Numbered from the stretch's first letter, positions 8,999-17,248 are shown. The stretch is DNA of 64,000 bases from Salipaludibacillus sp. CUR1 (GCF_021028955.1 NZ_JAIWPE010000025.1:1-64000), one strand, 5' to 3'. Notes: a model not told the origin generated them from the letters alone. Translations and numbers: made by a program.

Positions 8999-10171
8999 CT
9001 ATGATTCATTATCTTCAAATAATTTTTCACCGTAATGGAGCCGCCAGGCGATTTTTCCGACTCGCGGAATCTCCCTTGCTGTAGGGGCATGAGCGGCCAG
9101 ATACCTGGCTGCTGCGATAATCATCGTTTCCTGGGCGTATTCGGCTAGTGCATTTCCTTCCTCATCCCCGCTCCAGAGGTCAAATTCCCTGCTTGCCGCT
9201 TCATACATCTGATAAGAATGAAAATCGGCATCTTCTCTTAATAAAGCGTGGCCAAGTGTATTAAATAAAGCGTCTGTATCTTTACTCTGATGCAGATAAT
9301 TGGCTGCCCACTGCCCCGCCTCATTTACCTGCTGCTGTATATCTAATATCTTTAAAAAATCATCAGCTTTTAGAGGTTCATCCTCTCTTTGGCCGACTGG
9401 GCGTTTAGTTGAAGGGATATTAAGAAACCGGTCCAGATAGACAGAAACTGCGGCATGGTAAACAGCACGGATGAGTGCCGGTTCATTTGTTCTCCTAAGC
9501 GACTCATGAACGGCATGAGCATGGGTAAACGTATGAAGGACGGTAATCCAGTCATTGAAGTCGTTCTGGATATGAAAACGGACAATCCGTTCGGCCGCTG
9601 CCAAAGAAACTATTCGGGCTACTTTAACAGGGGACGCCCCGTTTTTAAACGTCTCTGTCAGAGCGTCAATCATAGTGATCGGCTGATCCGACAGAATCAC
9701 TTTAAGTAACTCTTTTTCATTGAACGGAACAGGATCTTCAGGAAATGAGAGACCATCCACCTTCTGAAAGGCGTCTTTTAAAGGTGTGACAAGATTAACC
9801 GGTGCCTGCCAACTGTGTAATTCTTCGCTTCTTACCGCATTGGAAAACAACGGAGTTAACGAAGCAAAAATAGATTTTTTTAAACTGGTGTCCGCAAGTT
9901 CAGCCGCTTCGAAAGCTTTATTATGGAAATCAAGCAAATGGCCGGCATCCATGTAGAAGTGGTCCGTGGCAGCAGTCATTATCATAGAAGAAAGCTCTTC
10001 ATCAGGCATGCCGCTCTCGACCGCGGTCAGAACAATTCTTTCCGCTCCTTGGGAGTCTCTTACTTCTGTACAGTTACGGTACCATGTTTTCAGACGATCA
10101 GCATTTCCGATAAAACCGCTAAGCGGTCCGATCAGGTGCTTAGGCGGCTGCCCGGCGCAGTCACCCGCCAC
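8999..10171 (-). pseudogene. C-terminal helical half of a Rieske-type protein (frameshifted)
   Basis: 390 codons beginning in frame with GTG at 10171, mostly alpha-helical, with a histidine-rich core (DHFYMDAGHLLDFHNKA). It directly continues the Rieske protein encoded just upstream in another frame: the joined sequence would read GLSRVAGDCAGQPPKHL, which needs one extra G near 10176. An AAGGG eight bases before the GTG could allow separate translation. A one-base deletion, a sequencing error, or true overlapping genes are all possible. I recall long Rieske proteins with a helical C-terminal region of this kind, but their function is not established. Confidence 0.65.
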
Positions 10172-10740
10172 CGGCTTAACCCTTGATAAAGAGCCTGAAT
10201 CCGGCCCTGGGTATCCAGTTTCGGCAAACTATTGCTCATAGCTGTCAGAATCGTGAGTCCCGGTCCCCAGCCATGGTTCCGGTGCGTGGTGCCGAATTGT
10301 ATCCCTATTTTGATTATCTCCTGAGCGGGAACATTGGCGTTGATTAACCCTACAACAGATTTTGCAATGACCAGCCCGAGGTTCTGCTCGAGGCCTTTCA
10401 TGAGCCGCTGTTTATATTTTTCCTTTTTGTCTGACACTGTTATTGCCTGATTGACCCAAAGCTCGCCATTTTCTTCTTTCGTTTCATAGACCGGAACGTC
10501 ATCGGCCCACGGGTCAAGAGTCCCGCCGCTGCATACATCAAATCTCGCATGATGCCAATGGCATGTTAAAATCCCGTCGCACAAGCTCCCCGTGTGAAGC
10601 GGGAACCCCATATGGGGACAGCGGTTATCAACCGCATAAAAATCTCCTTCATGATAAAAAACACCGATTCCGCCTTTAATTACTTTCGCTTTTTCTTCCT
10701 GCAAACTTTTAACTGAACCTGCTGACACCCAATTAGCCAT
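10132..10740 (-). CDS. Rieske [2Fe-2S] ferredoxin-domain protein, N-terminal half of a split gene
   Basis: 202 aa. The Rieske cluster ligands are intact: Cys41-x-His43 (CPHMGFPLHTG) and Cys60-x2-His63 (CHWHHARFD). After the cluster domain (about 1-100) comes a helical stretch that is homologous in style to the protein encoded by the overlapping downstream frame. The last 15 or so residues (RWRVTAPGSRLST) look like out-of-frame tail, so the natural product is probably one protein of about 580 aa spanning 8999-10740. GGAGGGATAGGA precedes the ATG. Confidence 0.72.
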   Translation of the reverse strand: MANWVSAGSVKSLQEEKAKVIKGGIGVFYHEGDFYAVDNRCPHMGFPLHTGSLCDGILTCHWHHARFDVCSGGTLDPWADDVPVYETKEENGELWVNQAITVSDKKEKYKQRLMKGLEQNLGLVIAKSVVGLINANVPAQEIIKIGIQFGTTHRNHGWGPGLTILTAMSNSLPKLDTQGRIQALYQGLSRWRVTAPGSRLST

Positions 10741-10852
10741 TCCTATCCCTCCATTTTCAGGTTTTACCTGGTATGTAGAACGCGCTTGTCTTTATCTTAA
10801 AGGAATTGCCTTTATTATTGAATGATTTCGACAATATTATCATCCACAATTT

Positions 10853-10891
10853 AAAAAACGTGCAGTCTTCATATAGCTGAAGAGCCGCACG
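10853..10891 (-). terminator. Terminator of the HPr-like gene
   Basis: Imperfect stem CGTGCGGCTCTTCA/TGAAGACTGCACG followed on the minus strand by TTTTTT, directly downstream of the HPr-like gene. Confidence 0.8.
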
Positions 10892-10912
10892 GTAATGGGT
10901 CAGTCTTATAGT

Positions 10913-11197
10913 TTAACTTCCTTTTAAAACAGGCTGGGAATAGGATGACAGGAAAAATTGTTCGAGGTGAGTCAGGGCCTCTTCGGCATCTGAGCCTTCA
11001 GCAATCAGAGTCACCTCGTCACTCTCTTTTAACATAATCATGACTTGGACAGCCCCGAGCACGCATTTGGGATTATAGGCAATGCTGTCTTTATGCATAT
11101 ACACATCACTTGTAAACTGGCTGCACAAATGGACGAATGATAAAATCGCGGGTACGCTGAATGGGTCTTTAACCTGAATTACTTTTTGTACCTTCAT
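10913..11197 (-). CDS. Degenerate HPr-like protein lacking both phosphorylation sites
   Basis: 94 aa that can be aligned along the whole HPr fold: FVHLCSQF corresponds to the first helix, NPKCVLGAVQVMI to the regulatory helix, and AEGSDAEEALTHLEQF to the C-terminal helix. The catalytic His15-x-Arg17 is replaced (PFSVPA: Phe13, Val15) and the HPr kinase target Ser46 is replaced by Cys45. It therefore cannot act as a PTS phosphocarrier and probably not as a Crh-type CcpA cofactor. The ATG at 11197 has AAGGGGG about 8 bp upstream. Single gene with its own terminator. Confidence 0.72.
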   Translation of the reverse strand: MKVQKVIQVKDPFSVPAILSFVHLCSQFTSDVYMHKDSIAYNPKCVLGAVQVMIMLKESDEVTLIAEGSDAEEALTHLEQFFLSSYSQPVLKGS

Positions 11198-11312
11198 TGT
11201 AATCCCCCTTTTGTGCATTTGTAGTCTTAGTAATATATTAACTGGCCTTCTATTTTAAAACTTGAAATATGGAAGAAAATATATCACCTTTTTTCGCAGC
11301 GCAGATCAGCAG

Positions 11313-11546
11313 CTAAATCCAGGAAAACCCTCCCGGACGGTCTTTTTTCTCTTTCACGTCGTCCTGTTTATTCTCAGACTGTTCCCGGCCCTCTTCCGTT
11401 TTTTTAGACTGCTCTCTTTGGGGACGTCTTCCAAAGAGGATCTGATACCACGGATCTACGGGTCTTTGTGTTGTGTCCTGGCTTTTTTCTTCCTCTTTTA
11501 CTTCTGCAGTTTGTTTTGGTTCCTCCTTGTTTTTCTTCTCTTTCAC
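11313..11546 (-). CDS. Small charged hypothetical protein
   Basis: 77 aa, very rich in Lys, Glu and Gln, with one hydrophobic patch (DPWYQILFGRRP). It starts with GTG at 11546 behind a strong GAGGAGGG. The opposite strand has a 96-codon hydrophobic reading frame (11262-11552), judged to be its shadow because it lacks a ribosome binding site. Function unknown; the protein is probably disordered. Confidence 0.6.
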   Translation of the reverse strand: MKEKKNKEEPKQTAEVKEEEKSQDTTQRPVDPWYQILFGRRPQREQSKKTEEGREQSENKQDDVKEKKDRPGGFSWI

Positions 11547-11620
11547 AGGTAACCCTCCTCAAATGATTAGTGCTCCTTATTATATTCGCTTTAAAAATGA
11601 ATGATTGGGCTGAAACTTCA

Positions 11621-11653
11621 TAAAAAAAGCTTGCGGGGAGTCTCCCGCAAGCT
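11621..11653 (-). terminator. Terminator of the ABC importer operon
   Basis: 10-bp stem AGCTTGCGGG/CCCGCAAGCT followed on the minus strand by TTTTTTTA, 14 bp after the substrate-binding protein stop codon. Confidence 0.92.
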
Positions 11654-11666
11654 AAACATTCTCGCC

Positions 11667-12695
11667 TTATTCTTCTTCCAGTATCCCGTCAAGAATCGTT
11701 GTATCGACGAATCCATCCAGATCAGGGTCTTTATCCATAAATTCTAATTCATAGGACGCGTCTGCCCAGGCCTGCAACGCATCAGCATGGGTCTCTGTTG
11801 TCACTGCCATACGCTGCCACGCTTTTTCAAGCACATGTTCAGGCAGTCTCGTCTGGGTCAAATCGTAAATCAAGTCATTGACCGTTTCAAGCGTCTCTTC
11901 TTCATTATTCTGAGCAAAATCAACAGAACGCTTATGAGCCCGTAACGCTTCTTCGACTTTATCCGGATACTCGTCAAGGAATTCCCTCGTGGTCACCATG
12001 ACGACACTTGCCAGTTCTTCACCAAGAAAGACCTCATTCCATTCTGTGACCACATTCGCATTATGTTCTTCTACAAGCAGTGTTCCCCAAGGTTCAGGGG
12101 CCGCTGCTGCATCGATCTGGCCTTGTTCAAACATCGCAACCATACTGGCTGGATTGACTCGTGACTGATGCTCTACTTCCCCGCCAAGACGGTTTGTTTT
12201 CATCCCTTTTTCCTGAAGCATAATTTCAAGCTGGACATTATGCGTGCAGCCGTTGCCTGGCGTACAGAATGATTTGCCGGGAAAGTCTTCAATACTGTGA
12301 ATGCCTGAATCTTCCCTCGACACAATAAGAGTCGCTCCGTTTGCCGCAGAGCCGATGACGACCACGTCCCCGCCTGATAAGTAATAATTAATCGCAGGAC
12401 CGGGGCCGACATATCCTAAATCAATAATCCCGGTATCCAAAGCTTCTATAAAATCATTACCGTTAGGGAAATTCTGAAAATACACCTCGTCTCCCATCTC
12501 GTCAGTAAAGTAGCCTTTCTCTTTCCCTACAATACCGGCCGCGTGGTCAAGGTTAGGAAAATATCCGATATTAACTTCTTTGTCCTGGCCTTCATTACTC
12601 GAACCAGTTTCGCTTGAACTGCCTTCTTCTGTTCCGCAAGCGGTCATTGTCGCGAATGCCGCCGATAAAAAGACTGTACTTAATAACTTTTTCAT
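11667..12695 (-). CDS. ABC transporter substrate-binding lipoprotein (sulfonate/nitrate/taurine type)
   Basis: 342-aa lipoprotein: signal MKKLLSTVFLSAAFATMTAC with the lipobox TAC, then a Ser/Glu spacer and an SsuA/NMT1-like periplasmic-binding fold (NIGYFPNLDHAAGIVGKEKG, DLGYVGPGPAINYY, AAAAPEPWGT). It captures a small anion outside the cell for the permease and ATPase encoded just upstream. The ATG at 12695 follows GAGGAGG. The real ligand (alkanesulfonate, taurine, nitrate or a thiamine precursor) cannot be settled here. Confidence 0.88.
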   Translation of the reverse strand: MKKLLSTVFLSAAFATMTACGTEEGSSSETGSSNEGQDKEVNIGYFPNLDHAAGIVGKEKGYFTDEMGDEVYFQNFPNGNDFIEALDTGIIDLGYVGPGPAINYYLSGGDVVVIGSAANGATLIVSREDSGIHSIEDFPGKSFCTPGNGCTHNVQLEIMLQEKGMKTNRLGGEVEHQSRVNPASMVAMFEQGQIDAAAAPEPWGTLLVEEHNANVVTEWNEVFLGEELASVVMVTTREFLDEYPDKVEEALRAHKRSVDFAQNNEEETLETVNDLIYDLTQTRLPEHVLEKAWQRMAVTTETHADALQAWADASYELEFMDKDPDLDGFVDTTILDGILEEE

Positions 12696-12717
12696 TTTTC
12701 TCCTCCTCAAGTTTCTT

Positions 12718-13479
12718 CTATGAAGCTTTTGCCAATCCCCAGCGCGAAAGCACTTTTCTTTCAATCTTACTGAAGAAGAAGTATTCCACGATTAAGCCAA
12801 TTATCGAAATGATTATCATAATGGCTACAACTAAATCCATATTGAAGAAATCACGTGCATCCATCAGTGTCCGTCCGAGTCCTCCCCGGCCAATCAGTTC
12901 AGCAGCCATAAGCGCCCGCCAGCCGAAGGCCCAGGCTAACCGGGCTCCTGTTAAAGCTGAAGGAATGGATGCGGGGAGCATCACTCTCCAGATTAACTCT
13001 GTATTGTTGTACCCCATTGTCCTCGCCGCTCTTATTAAAATGGGCTGCACATTTTTAATACCCATGCGAATATTTAAGGTCATCGCCCATGTTCCTCCGA
13101 GGATGACTACAAAATATATAGCACCCGCGCCTCCTTGAAAGACAATTAATGCAATCGGCAGCCAGACAATACTTGGGACAGACTGGAGTGCAATGACTAA
13201 AGAACCTAATGTTTCATCAGCAATTTTAGAGACGCCAAGTAATATACCTAAGATACCGCCAATAATAACGGCAAGGCTAAAACCGATAACAATTCTTTGA
13301 AGGCTTTCTGTTAACGCCACAAGAAGAATGCCTGTATCAAATAACCCGATATATAATTGCTCGACCGCTCCCAGCGGAGACGGAAATAAGGTCGTTTCCT
13401 GTGAATAAATTCTAAATATGATTTCCCATATTGCGATCAGTACCGTAAAGAAGGCTAGCCTTCTTGCTATTGAAGTCAT
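12718..13479 (-). CDS. ABC transporter permease (SsuC/TauC-like)
   Basis: 253 aa, six predicted transmembrane helices and the cytoplasmic EAA loop typical of BPD importers (ARTMGYNNTELIWRVMLPASIPSALTGARLAWAFGWRALMAAEL in part). It forms the membrane channel of the importer. The ATG at 13479 is set by GAAGGAGG at 13488-13495. That ribosome binding site and the first 68 bp lie inside the C-terminal coding region of the ATPase gene, an unusually long overlap that should couple their translation. Confidence 0.87.
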   Translation of the reverse strand: MTSIARRLAFFTVLIAIWEIIFRIYSQETTLFPSPLGAVEQLYIGLFDTGILLVALTESLQRIVIGFSLAVIIGGILGILLGVSKIADETLGSLVIALQSVPSIVWLPIALIVFQGGAGAIYFVVILGGTWAMTLNIRMGIKNVQPILIRAARTMGYNNTELIWRVMLPASIPSALTGARLAWAFGWRALMAAELIGRGGLGRTLMDARDFFNMDLVVAIMIIISIIGLIVEYFFFSKIERKVLSRWGLAKAS

Positions 13480-14257
13480 CACCCATTTCCTCCTTCATTA
13501 CTTTTTCAATCTCACCGGCTAAAATAGACATAATTTCTTCTTCCAGTTTGATAAATTCAGGAGAAGAGGGCTTTCGGGGCCGCGGCAAGTCTACAGTAAA
13601 TATTTTTCTGATGCCTCCCGGCCGTGTCCCCATTAACACAATCCGGTCTGACAATAAAATAGACTCCCGGATATTATGTGTAACGAATAAGATTGTTTTT
13701 TGCGTCTCCTGCCAGATGAACTGAACTTCCCTGTGAAGCATCATCCGGGTCTGTTCGTCAAGTGCTCCGAAAGGTTCATCCATCAGAAGCACTGCAGGAT
13801 CCATTGATAACGCTCTTGCTATAGACACTCTCTGCTTCATTCCTCCGGAAAGTTCGTGAGGATAGGAATGCATAAATTTACTTAAATGCACCAGCTTCAG
13901 ATACTTTTCGGCATGCTTTTTTGCTTCTTCTTTTTTCATTTTTTTACGAAGCGCGAACGTTACATTCTCCAATACGTTTAACCACGGCATAAGAGCCGCT
14001 TCCTGAAAGACCACTCCCCTGTCAGACCCAGGACCTTTTATTTTTTTATCGCCGACTTTAACTTCTCCGGCTGTAGACTGGTCAAGCCCAGCCACAATAT
14101 TCAGCAAGGTGGATTTACCGCACCCAGACGGTCCAAGCAAAGATACAAATTCCCCTGGATCGACGGTTAATGATATATCTTTAAATACCGTAAATGATCC
14201 GTCCTTCTCTTTATTAGGGAAAGTCTTTTCAACCTCTTCAATAACAACCCTTTCCAA
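13412..14257 (-). CDS. ABC transporter ATP-binding protein (SsuB/TauB-like)
   Basis: About 281 aa, with Walker A GPSGCGKST (about 43-51), Q-loop FQEAALMPW, signature LSGGMKQR, Walker B VLLMDEP and the H-loop VTHNIRES. It powers import of the ligand bound by the downstream lipoprotein. The TTG at 14257 (GAGGG eight bases upstream) is preferred; an in-frame TTG at 14272 is the alternative. The last 23 residues overlap the permease gene in another frame and are not part of the conserved ATPase domain, so the stop may have drifted downstream. First gene of the three-gene operon. Confidence 0.85.
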   Translation of the reverse strand: MERVVIEEVEKTFPNKEKDGSFTVFKDISLTVDPGEFVSLLGPSGCGKSTLLNIVAGLDQSTAGEVKVGDKKIKGPGSDRGVVFQEAALMPWLNVLENVTFALRKKMKKEEAKKHAEKYLKLVHLSKFMHSYPHELSGGMKQRVSIARALSMDPAVLLMDEPFGALDEQTRMMLHREVQFIWQETQKTILFVTHNIRESILLSDRIVLMGTRPGGIRKIFTVDLPRPRKPSSPEFIKLEEEIMSILAGEIEKVMKEEMGDDFNSKKASLLYGTDRNMGNHI

Positions 14258-14290
14258 TCCAATCACCCTCAAAATACTAGTTTATTTATC

Positions 14291-14351
14291 TTACCTATTT
14301 AGTCGGAATTAATAATAGTATAAGTATATGCCGGTGGCCTGCATGTGTCAA
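14291..14351 (-). promoter_or_regulatory. Promoter of the ABC importer operon with downstream dyad
   Basis: Minus-strand SigA-type promoter: TTGACA at 14346-14351, exactly 17 bp spacer, TATACT at 14323-14328. Immediately downstream of the expected start site lies an imperfect dyad TTCCGACTAAATAGGTAA (14291-14308), placed where a repressor would block transcription. A sulfur regulator such as CymR is one candidate, by inference from the transporter type only. Confidence 0.7.
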
Positions 14352-14405
14352 TAATATTTTTTATAAAACCTACAGGAAAGGTAGGGATTGTTCTGAATCC
14401 AAGTA

Positions 14406-14434
14406 TTAAGCCTTCGCTGGAAGTGAACCGGCAG
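14406..14434 (-). repeat. Fragment of the dispersed modular repeat family
   Basis: The stretch TAAGCCTTCGCTGGAAGTGA and following bases match, in reverse complement and with a few differences, the module at about 50858-50884 inside the long repeat copy at 50.7-51.2 kb. It is followed by the terminator of the downstream minus-strand membrane-protein gene. Confidence 0.6.
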
Positions 14435-14466
14435 ACCTGAAGGAGACTTTTCGGGCTGCTTCTATG

Positions 14467-14510
14467 AAAAAGAACATCCGGACAACCTTTAAAAGATTAT
14501 CCGAATGTTC
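14467..14510 (-). terminator. Terminator of the 15555-14521 membrane-protein gene
   Basis: Stem GAACATTCGGA/TCCGGATGTTC (one G-T style mismatch) with TTTTTC after it on the minus strand. Confidence 0.8.
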
Positions 14511-14520
14511 TCCAAGATTC

Positions 14521-15555
14521 CTATTCTTTTACCTCCGCCTCACTCTTTTTTTCAGACACATTAATTAAGGATGATTTTGATTTAGCAGAGGTCCTCTTTT
14601 TGTAATAATCAATTTCAAGTTTGTAAATCTGCCTTCTAATCGCATCCCAATCTTCATTTTCAAGAGAAGATTTTCTTAACTTAACAGTTATGTCAGTTAA
14701 ACGATCCAGATTGATATTTTCACCAGCCTCCACCTGGTGTTTCAGGTCTATAATTTGTTCTTCTATCTCTTGAGTGGAATCGTCCCAAGAGAAATACAGA
14801 TTATCCGGCTCAATCTCTTCTGCCAAAATATGCTTCACTTGAAGAACTTCGTTTTTGGGGCCTATGAGAGAAATGTCAGTCGCATGCACAGTCACTTCCA
14901 CCTGTGTGCCTTCCACATCCACTGTTAAATATTTCATCTTTTTGGCTATTTTTCTGTTAAAAATATGCTCCAGCACATAAGACAAAGAGATAAAACAATA
15001 CCACACCGGTTTTCTCGGGTTATGCACTTCCGGCTCAAAGTCATAGTCATTTAAAATATCTTTGACTTCGTCAAGCACCTCATCGTATTTCCCTTTACGG
15101 ATCATAATGGCAAACTGTTCCTGAGTATGCATTTTTAACAGTCTCGGTAATCTAACCAGAGGGATAACAATAATGAGAAGCATGGATAACGACCCGAGAA
15201 TGCCTGCATAAGGAAAGCCCATCATGATCTGCTTAATGGTGGAGGCGTCGGGGTCCCGATTTTCAAGCTTCAAAGACGTGTAGCCGACAGTCATTGGCAA
15301 AAGAACAGCCAGACTGATGGAAACAAGTCGTATGATAAATTCATCGTCCGGAATGAACGGAATAAACGTTCCAGCTAAGTCAGGAAAAATAACTGAAAAA
15401 ACGATATAAATCCAGTATAAAGACACAAGCCCCATAAAACTCATTTTCGCATCATCCTGTGTCGGAAGGCGGCCGAAAAAGGTAAGTGTGGCCATACTGA
15501 AGACTTTACTCAGTGTTTTAGCGATTGCTGTCATAATAATACGGATATACGGCAA
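14521..15555 (-). CDS. Hypothetical multipass membrane protein
   Basis: About 344 aa with a hydrophobic N-terminal half (four to five helices between about residues 40 and 150) and a soluble, charged C-terminal half containing an alpha/beta stretch and a coiled helix. I recognise no catalytic motif. The start is uncertain: TTG at 15555 has AAAGGTG six bases upstream and is preferred over GTG at 15564; ATG at 15534 is also possible. It is monocistronic with its own terminator. Confidence 0.6.
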   Translation of the reverse strand: MPYIRIIMTAIAKTLSKVFSMATLTFFGRLPTQDDAKMSFMGLVSLYWIYIVFSVIFPDLAGTFIPFIPDDEFIIRLVSISLAVLLPMTVGYTSLKLENRDPDASTIKQIMMGFPYAGILGSLSMLLIIVIPLVRLPRLLKMHTQEQFAIMIRKGKYDEVLDEVKDILNDYDFEPEVHNPRKPVWYCFISLSYVLEHIFNRKIAKKMKYLTVDVEGTQVEVTVHATDISLIGPKNEVLQVKHILAEEIEPDNLYFSWDDSTQEIEEQIIDLKHQVEAGENINLDRLTDITVKLRKSSLENEDWDAIRRQIYKLEIDYYKKRTSAKSKSSLINVSEKKSEAEVKE

Positions 15556-15653
15556 TTTCTTCACCTTTCCTGTAAATGAATTAAGTCACGTTTATTTTTA
15601 AAATGTCTACACATAAAAAAATTGCGTGCTTGAGGCTCGCCAAGTCAAAAGAG

Positions 15654-15675
15654 AAAGCCCGGTATCACCGGACTT
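15654..15675 (-). terminator. Possible terminator of the methyltransferase gene
   Basis: 8-bp stem AAGTCCGG/CCGGGCTT (one mismatch) followed on the minus strand by TCTCTTTT, a weak T-tract. Confidence 0.45.
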
Positions 15676-15736
15676 CTGCCTCTGTGCTATACGTTACTTT
15701 CCCTTTTTAAATAGTTTTAAATCCAATAAATCTTGT

Positions 15737-16444
15737 TTATTTCTGGCAGAGAATGACGGCATGCCCTATTTTATCCCTGTTGCGGTCCGTAAGCTCCATA
15801 TGGGCATCCAGGACATCCAGTAAGGCGGCTTCTGCATTTACGGGAATAGGAATATCCATCTCTTCCTCGTTATACGCTCCTGTTTCTTTCGCTTCTATTA
15901 ATTCAATATGTTTAAATGAGGCCCCGCGAATCGCATTAATCCAGTCATTAACCGTAAATAATGAAGAAGCCCCGTAAAAAGACTGTATTTTTTCCCGTTC
16001 CTTATCCTCTATAGGGTGGATCACCGACATCTCGTTAATAAGAAGGCAGCCCCCTTTTTTCAGCACTCGGTGCAATTCTTTTAAAGCTGCTTTCCGGTCG
16101 GTAAATGCAAGAACGGATTCTGAAAGTACGAGATCAAACGTATCAGACTGAAAAGGGAGATTCTCAACAGACGCTTCCTGGACGTTAACTTTTTTATTAT
16201 TTTCAGATCGCTTTACTGCTTCCTCGGCCATCGCCGAATGTGCATCTATCGCATCCACAGCACAATGAAACGTGTTGGCTATGATTCGTGCTGTCTCACC
16301 TGTTCCGCAGCCTGCATCAAGCACCCTGCTTTTTGAATCAATTGTTAAGTCTTCCAGTAATTTGTTAGTTAAAGTGCCTCCGCCAGGATGAGCAAAATTT
16401 ATTTTAAATGCTGCCAGCATATCCATATAAGAATAGGTTTTCAT
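15737..16444 (-). CDS. Class I SAM-dependent methyltransferase
   Basis: 235 aa. Motif I VLDAGCGTGETA and the post-I acidic region (VDAIDAHSAMAEEA), then motif IV-like FDLVLSESVLAF and LHRVLKKGG place it in the Methyltransf_11 group. The substrate is unknown; this group includes ubiquinone/menaquinone and small-molecule methylases. The ATG is set by GGAGGGGAGG just upstream. The region immediately upstream of the gene holds the 103-bp tandem repeats. Confidence 0.85.
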   Translation of the reverse strand: MKTYSYMDMLAAFKINFAHPGGGTLTNKLLEDLTIDSKSRVLDAGCGTGETARIIANTFHCAVDAIDAHSAMAEEAVKRSENNKKVNVQEASVENLPFQSDTFDLVLSESVLAFTDRKAALKELHRVLKKGGCLLINEMSVIHPIEDKEREKIQSFYGASSLFTVNDWINAIRGASFKHIELIEAKETGAYNEEEMDIPIPVNAEAALLDVLDAHMELTDRNRDKIGHAVILCQK

Positions 16445-16533
16445 TTGTCCTCCCCTCCTCCCATAATTTATTCCTCAGAAGAGAGAGGTGTTACGGTAAA
16501 AATTTTTAAATAAAGATATATTAACGTGGAAGC

Positions 16534-16891
16534 GGTGGGTGTTACGCGGGTGTTACCGGAGTGGCAGAGAGGTATCACCCACTAACGTATCAGGCAGAAA
16601 TCAAGAGAAAACGCATGAAATCAGGAGGGCGTTAAGGGTGGGTGTTACGCGGGTGTTACCGGAGTAACAGTGAAGTATCACCCACTAACGTATCAGGCAG
16701 AAATCTAGAGAAAACGCATGAAATCAGGAGGGCGTTAAGGGTGGGTGTTACGTAGGTGTTACCGGAGTAACAGTGAAGTATCACCCACTAACGTATCAGG
16801 CAGAAATCTAGAGAAAACGCAAGCAATCAGGTGGGCATTAAGGGTGGGTGTTACGCGGGTGTTACCGGAGTAACAGTGAAGTATCACCCAC
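16534..16891. repeat. 103-bp tandem repeat array (three full units and a partial fourth)
   Basis: Units start with GGTGGGTGTTAC at 16534, 16637, 16740 and 16843, an exact period of 103 bp. Units 2 and 3 differ at few positions; unit 1 is diverged in the GTGGCAGAGAG segment; unit 4 stops after the first 49 bp or so. Each unit contains nested inverted repeats: an outer GTGGGTGTTAC/GTATCACCCAC arm pair (one mismatch) and an inner TGTTAC-CGGA-GTAACA hairpin that is perfect in units 2-4. A 103-bp period is not a multiple of three and no reading frame spans it, so it is noncoding. Confidence 0.95.
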
Positions 16892-16946
16892 CCACCAACC
16901 ACACTACCCTAAAGTGATTTTCCCTTCCCTTATTTGTATTGTTAAA

Positions 16947-16991
16947 TGAAAAAGGGCTATCCTCAAAAGTAATCTTTTTGGGACAGCCCTT
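16947..16991 (-). terminator. Terminator of the small gene at 16999
   Basis: Stem AAGGGCTGTCC/GGATAGCCCTT with one mismatch and a long AT-rich loop, followed on the minus strand by TTTTTC. Confidence 0.8.
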
Positions 16992-16998
16992 AAACCTT

Positions 16999-17151
16999 TT
17001 ATTTCGTGTTTTCCTTTTTGGCTTTTTCATGTAAATCCGTTAATACTTGCCCTTTTTCCTCTTTATCAGGAGATTCACCTAATGGATTAACGCTCACTGT
17101 CCGGCTTGGGGAAGCCTGGTTCTGGCTTCGATGCTTTCTTTGTTTTCCCAT
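16999..17151 (-). CDS. Small basic hypothetical protein
   Basis: 50 aa beginning MGKQRKHRSQNQ, rich in Lys, Arg, Gln and Ser, with no hydrophobic core; probably disordered. The ATG at 17151 is set by GGAGGTG seven bases upstream; a longer frame to 17217 has no such signal. The composition is reminiscent of small spore or nucleic-acid-associated proteins, but I cannot assign a family. It lies about 100 bp downstream of dynA. Confidence 0.5.
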   Translation of the reverse strand: MGKQRKHRSQNQASPSRTVSVNPLGESPDKEEKGQVLTDLHEKAKKENTK

Positions 17152-17248
17152 TTTAAACACCTCCATTAAGTGATAAGATAACCAACCGGACTGACTTTTA
17201 TTATTTTTGGAACTCATTTAACATCCGTCGTCCCGTTTCGCGACGCAT

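Noticed and set aside
11262-11552. Plus-strand 96-codon hydrophobic frame.
   Set aside because: It is antisense to the small charged gene at 11313-11546, which has a strong ribosome binding site and GTG start; the plus frame has none.
12614-13138. Plus-strand 174-codon frame.
   Set aside because: Lies antisense to the ABC importer permease and lipoprotein genes, whose domains are unambiguous.
16534-16891. Considered whether the regularly spaced repeats are a CRISPR array.
   Set aside because: Repeats are contiguous 103-bp units with no unique spacers, and no cas genes are present.
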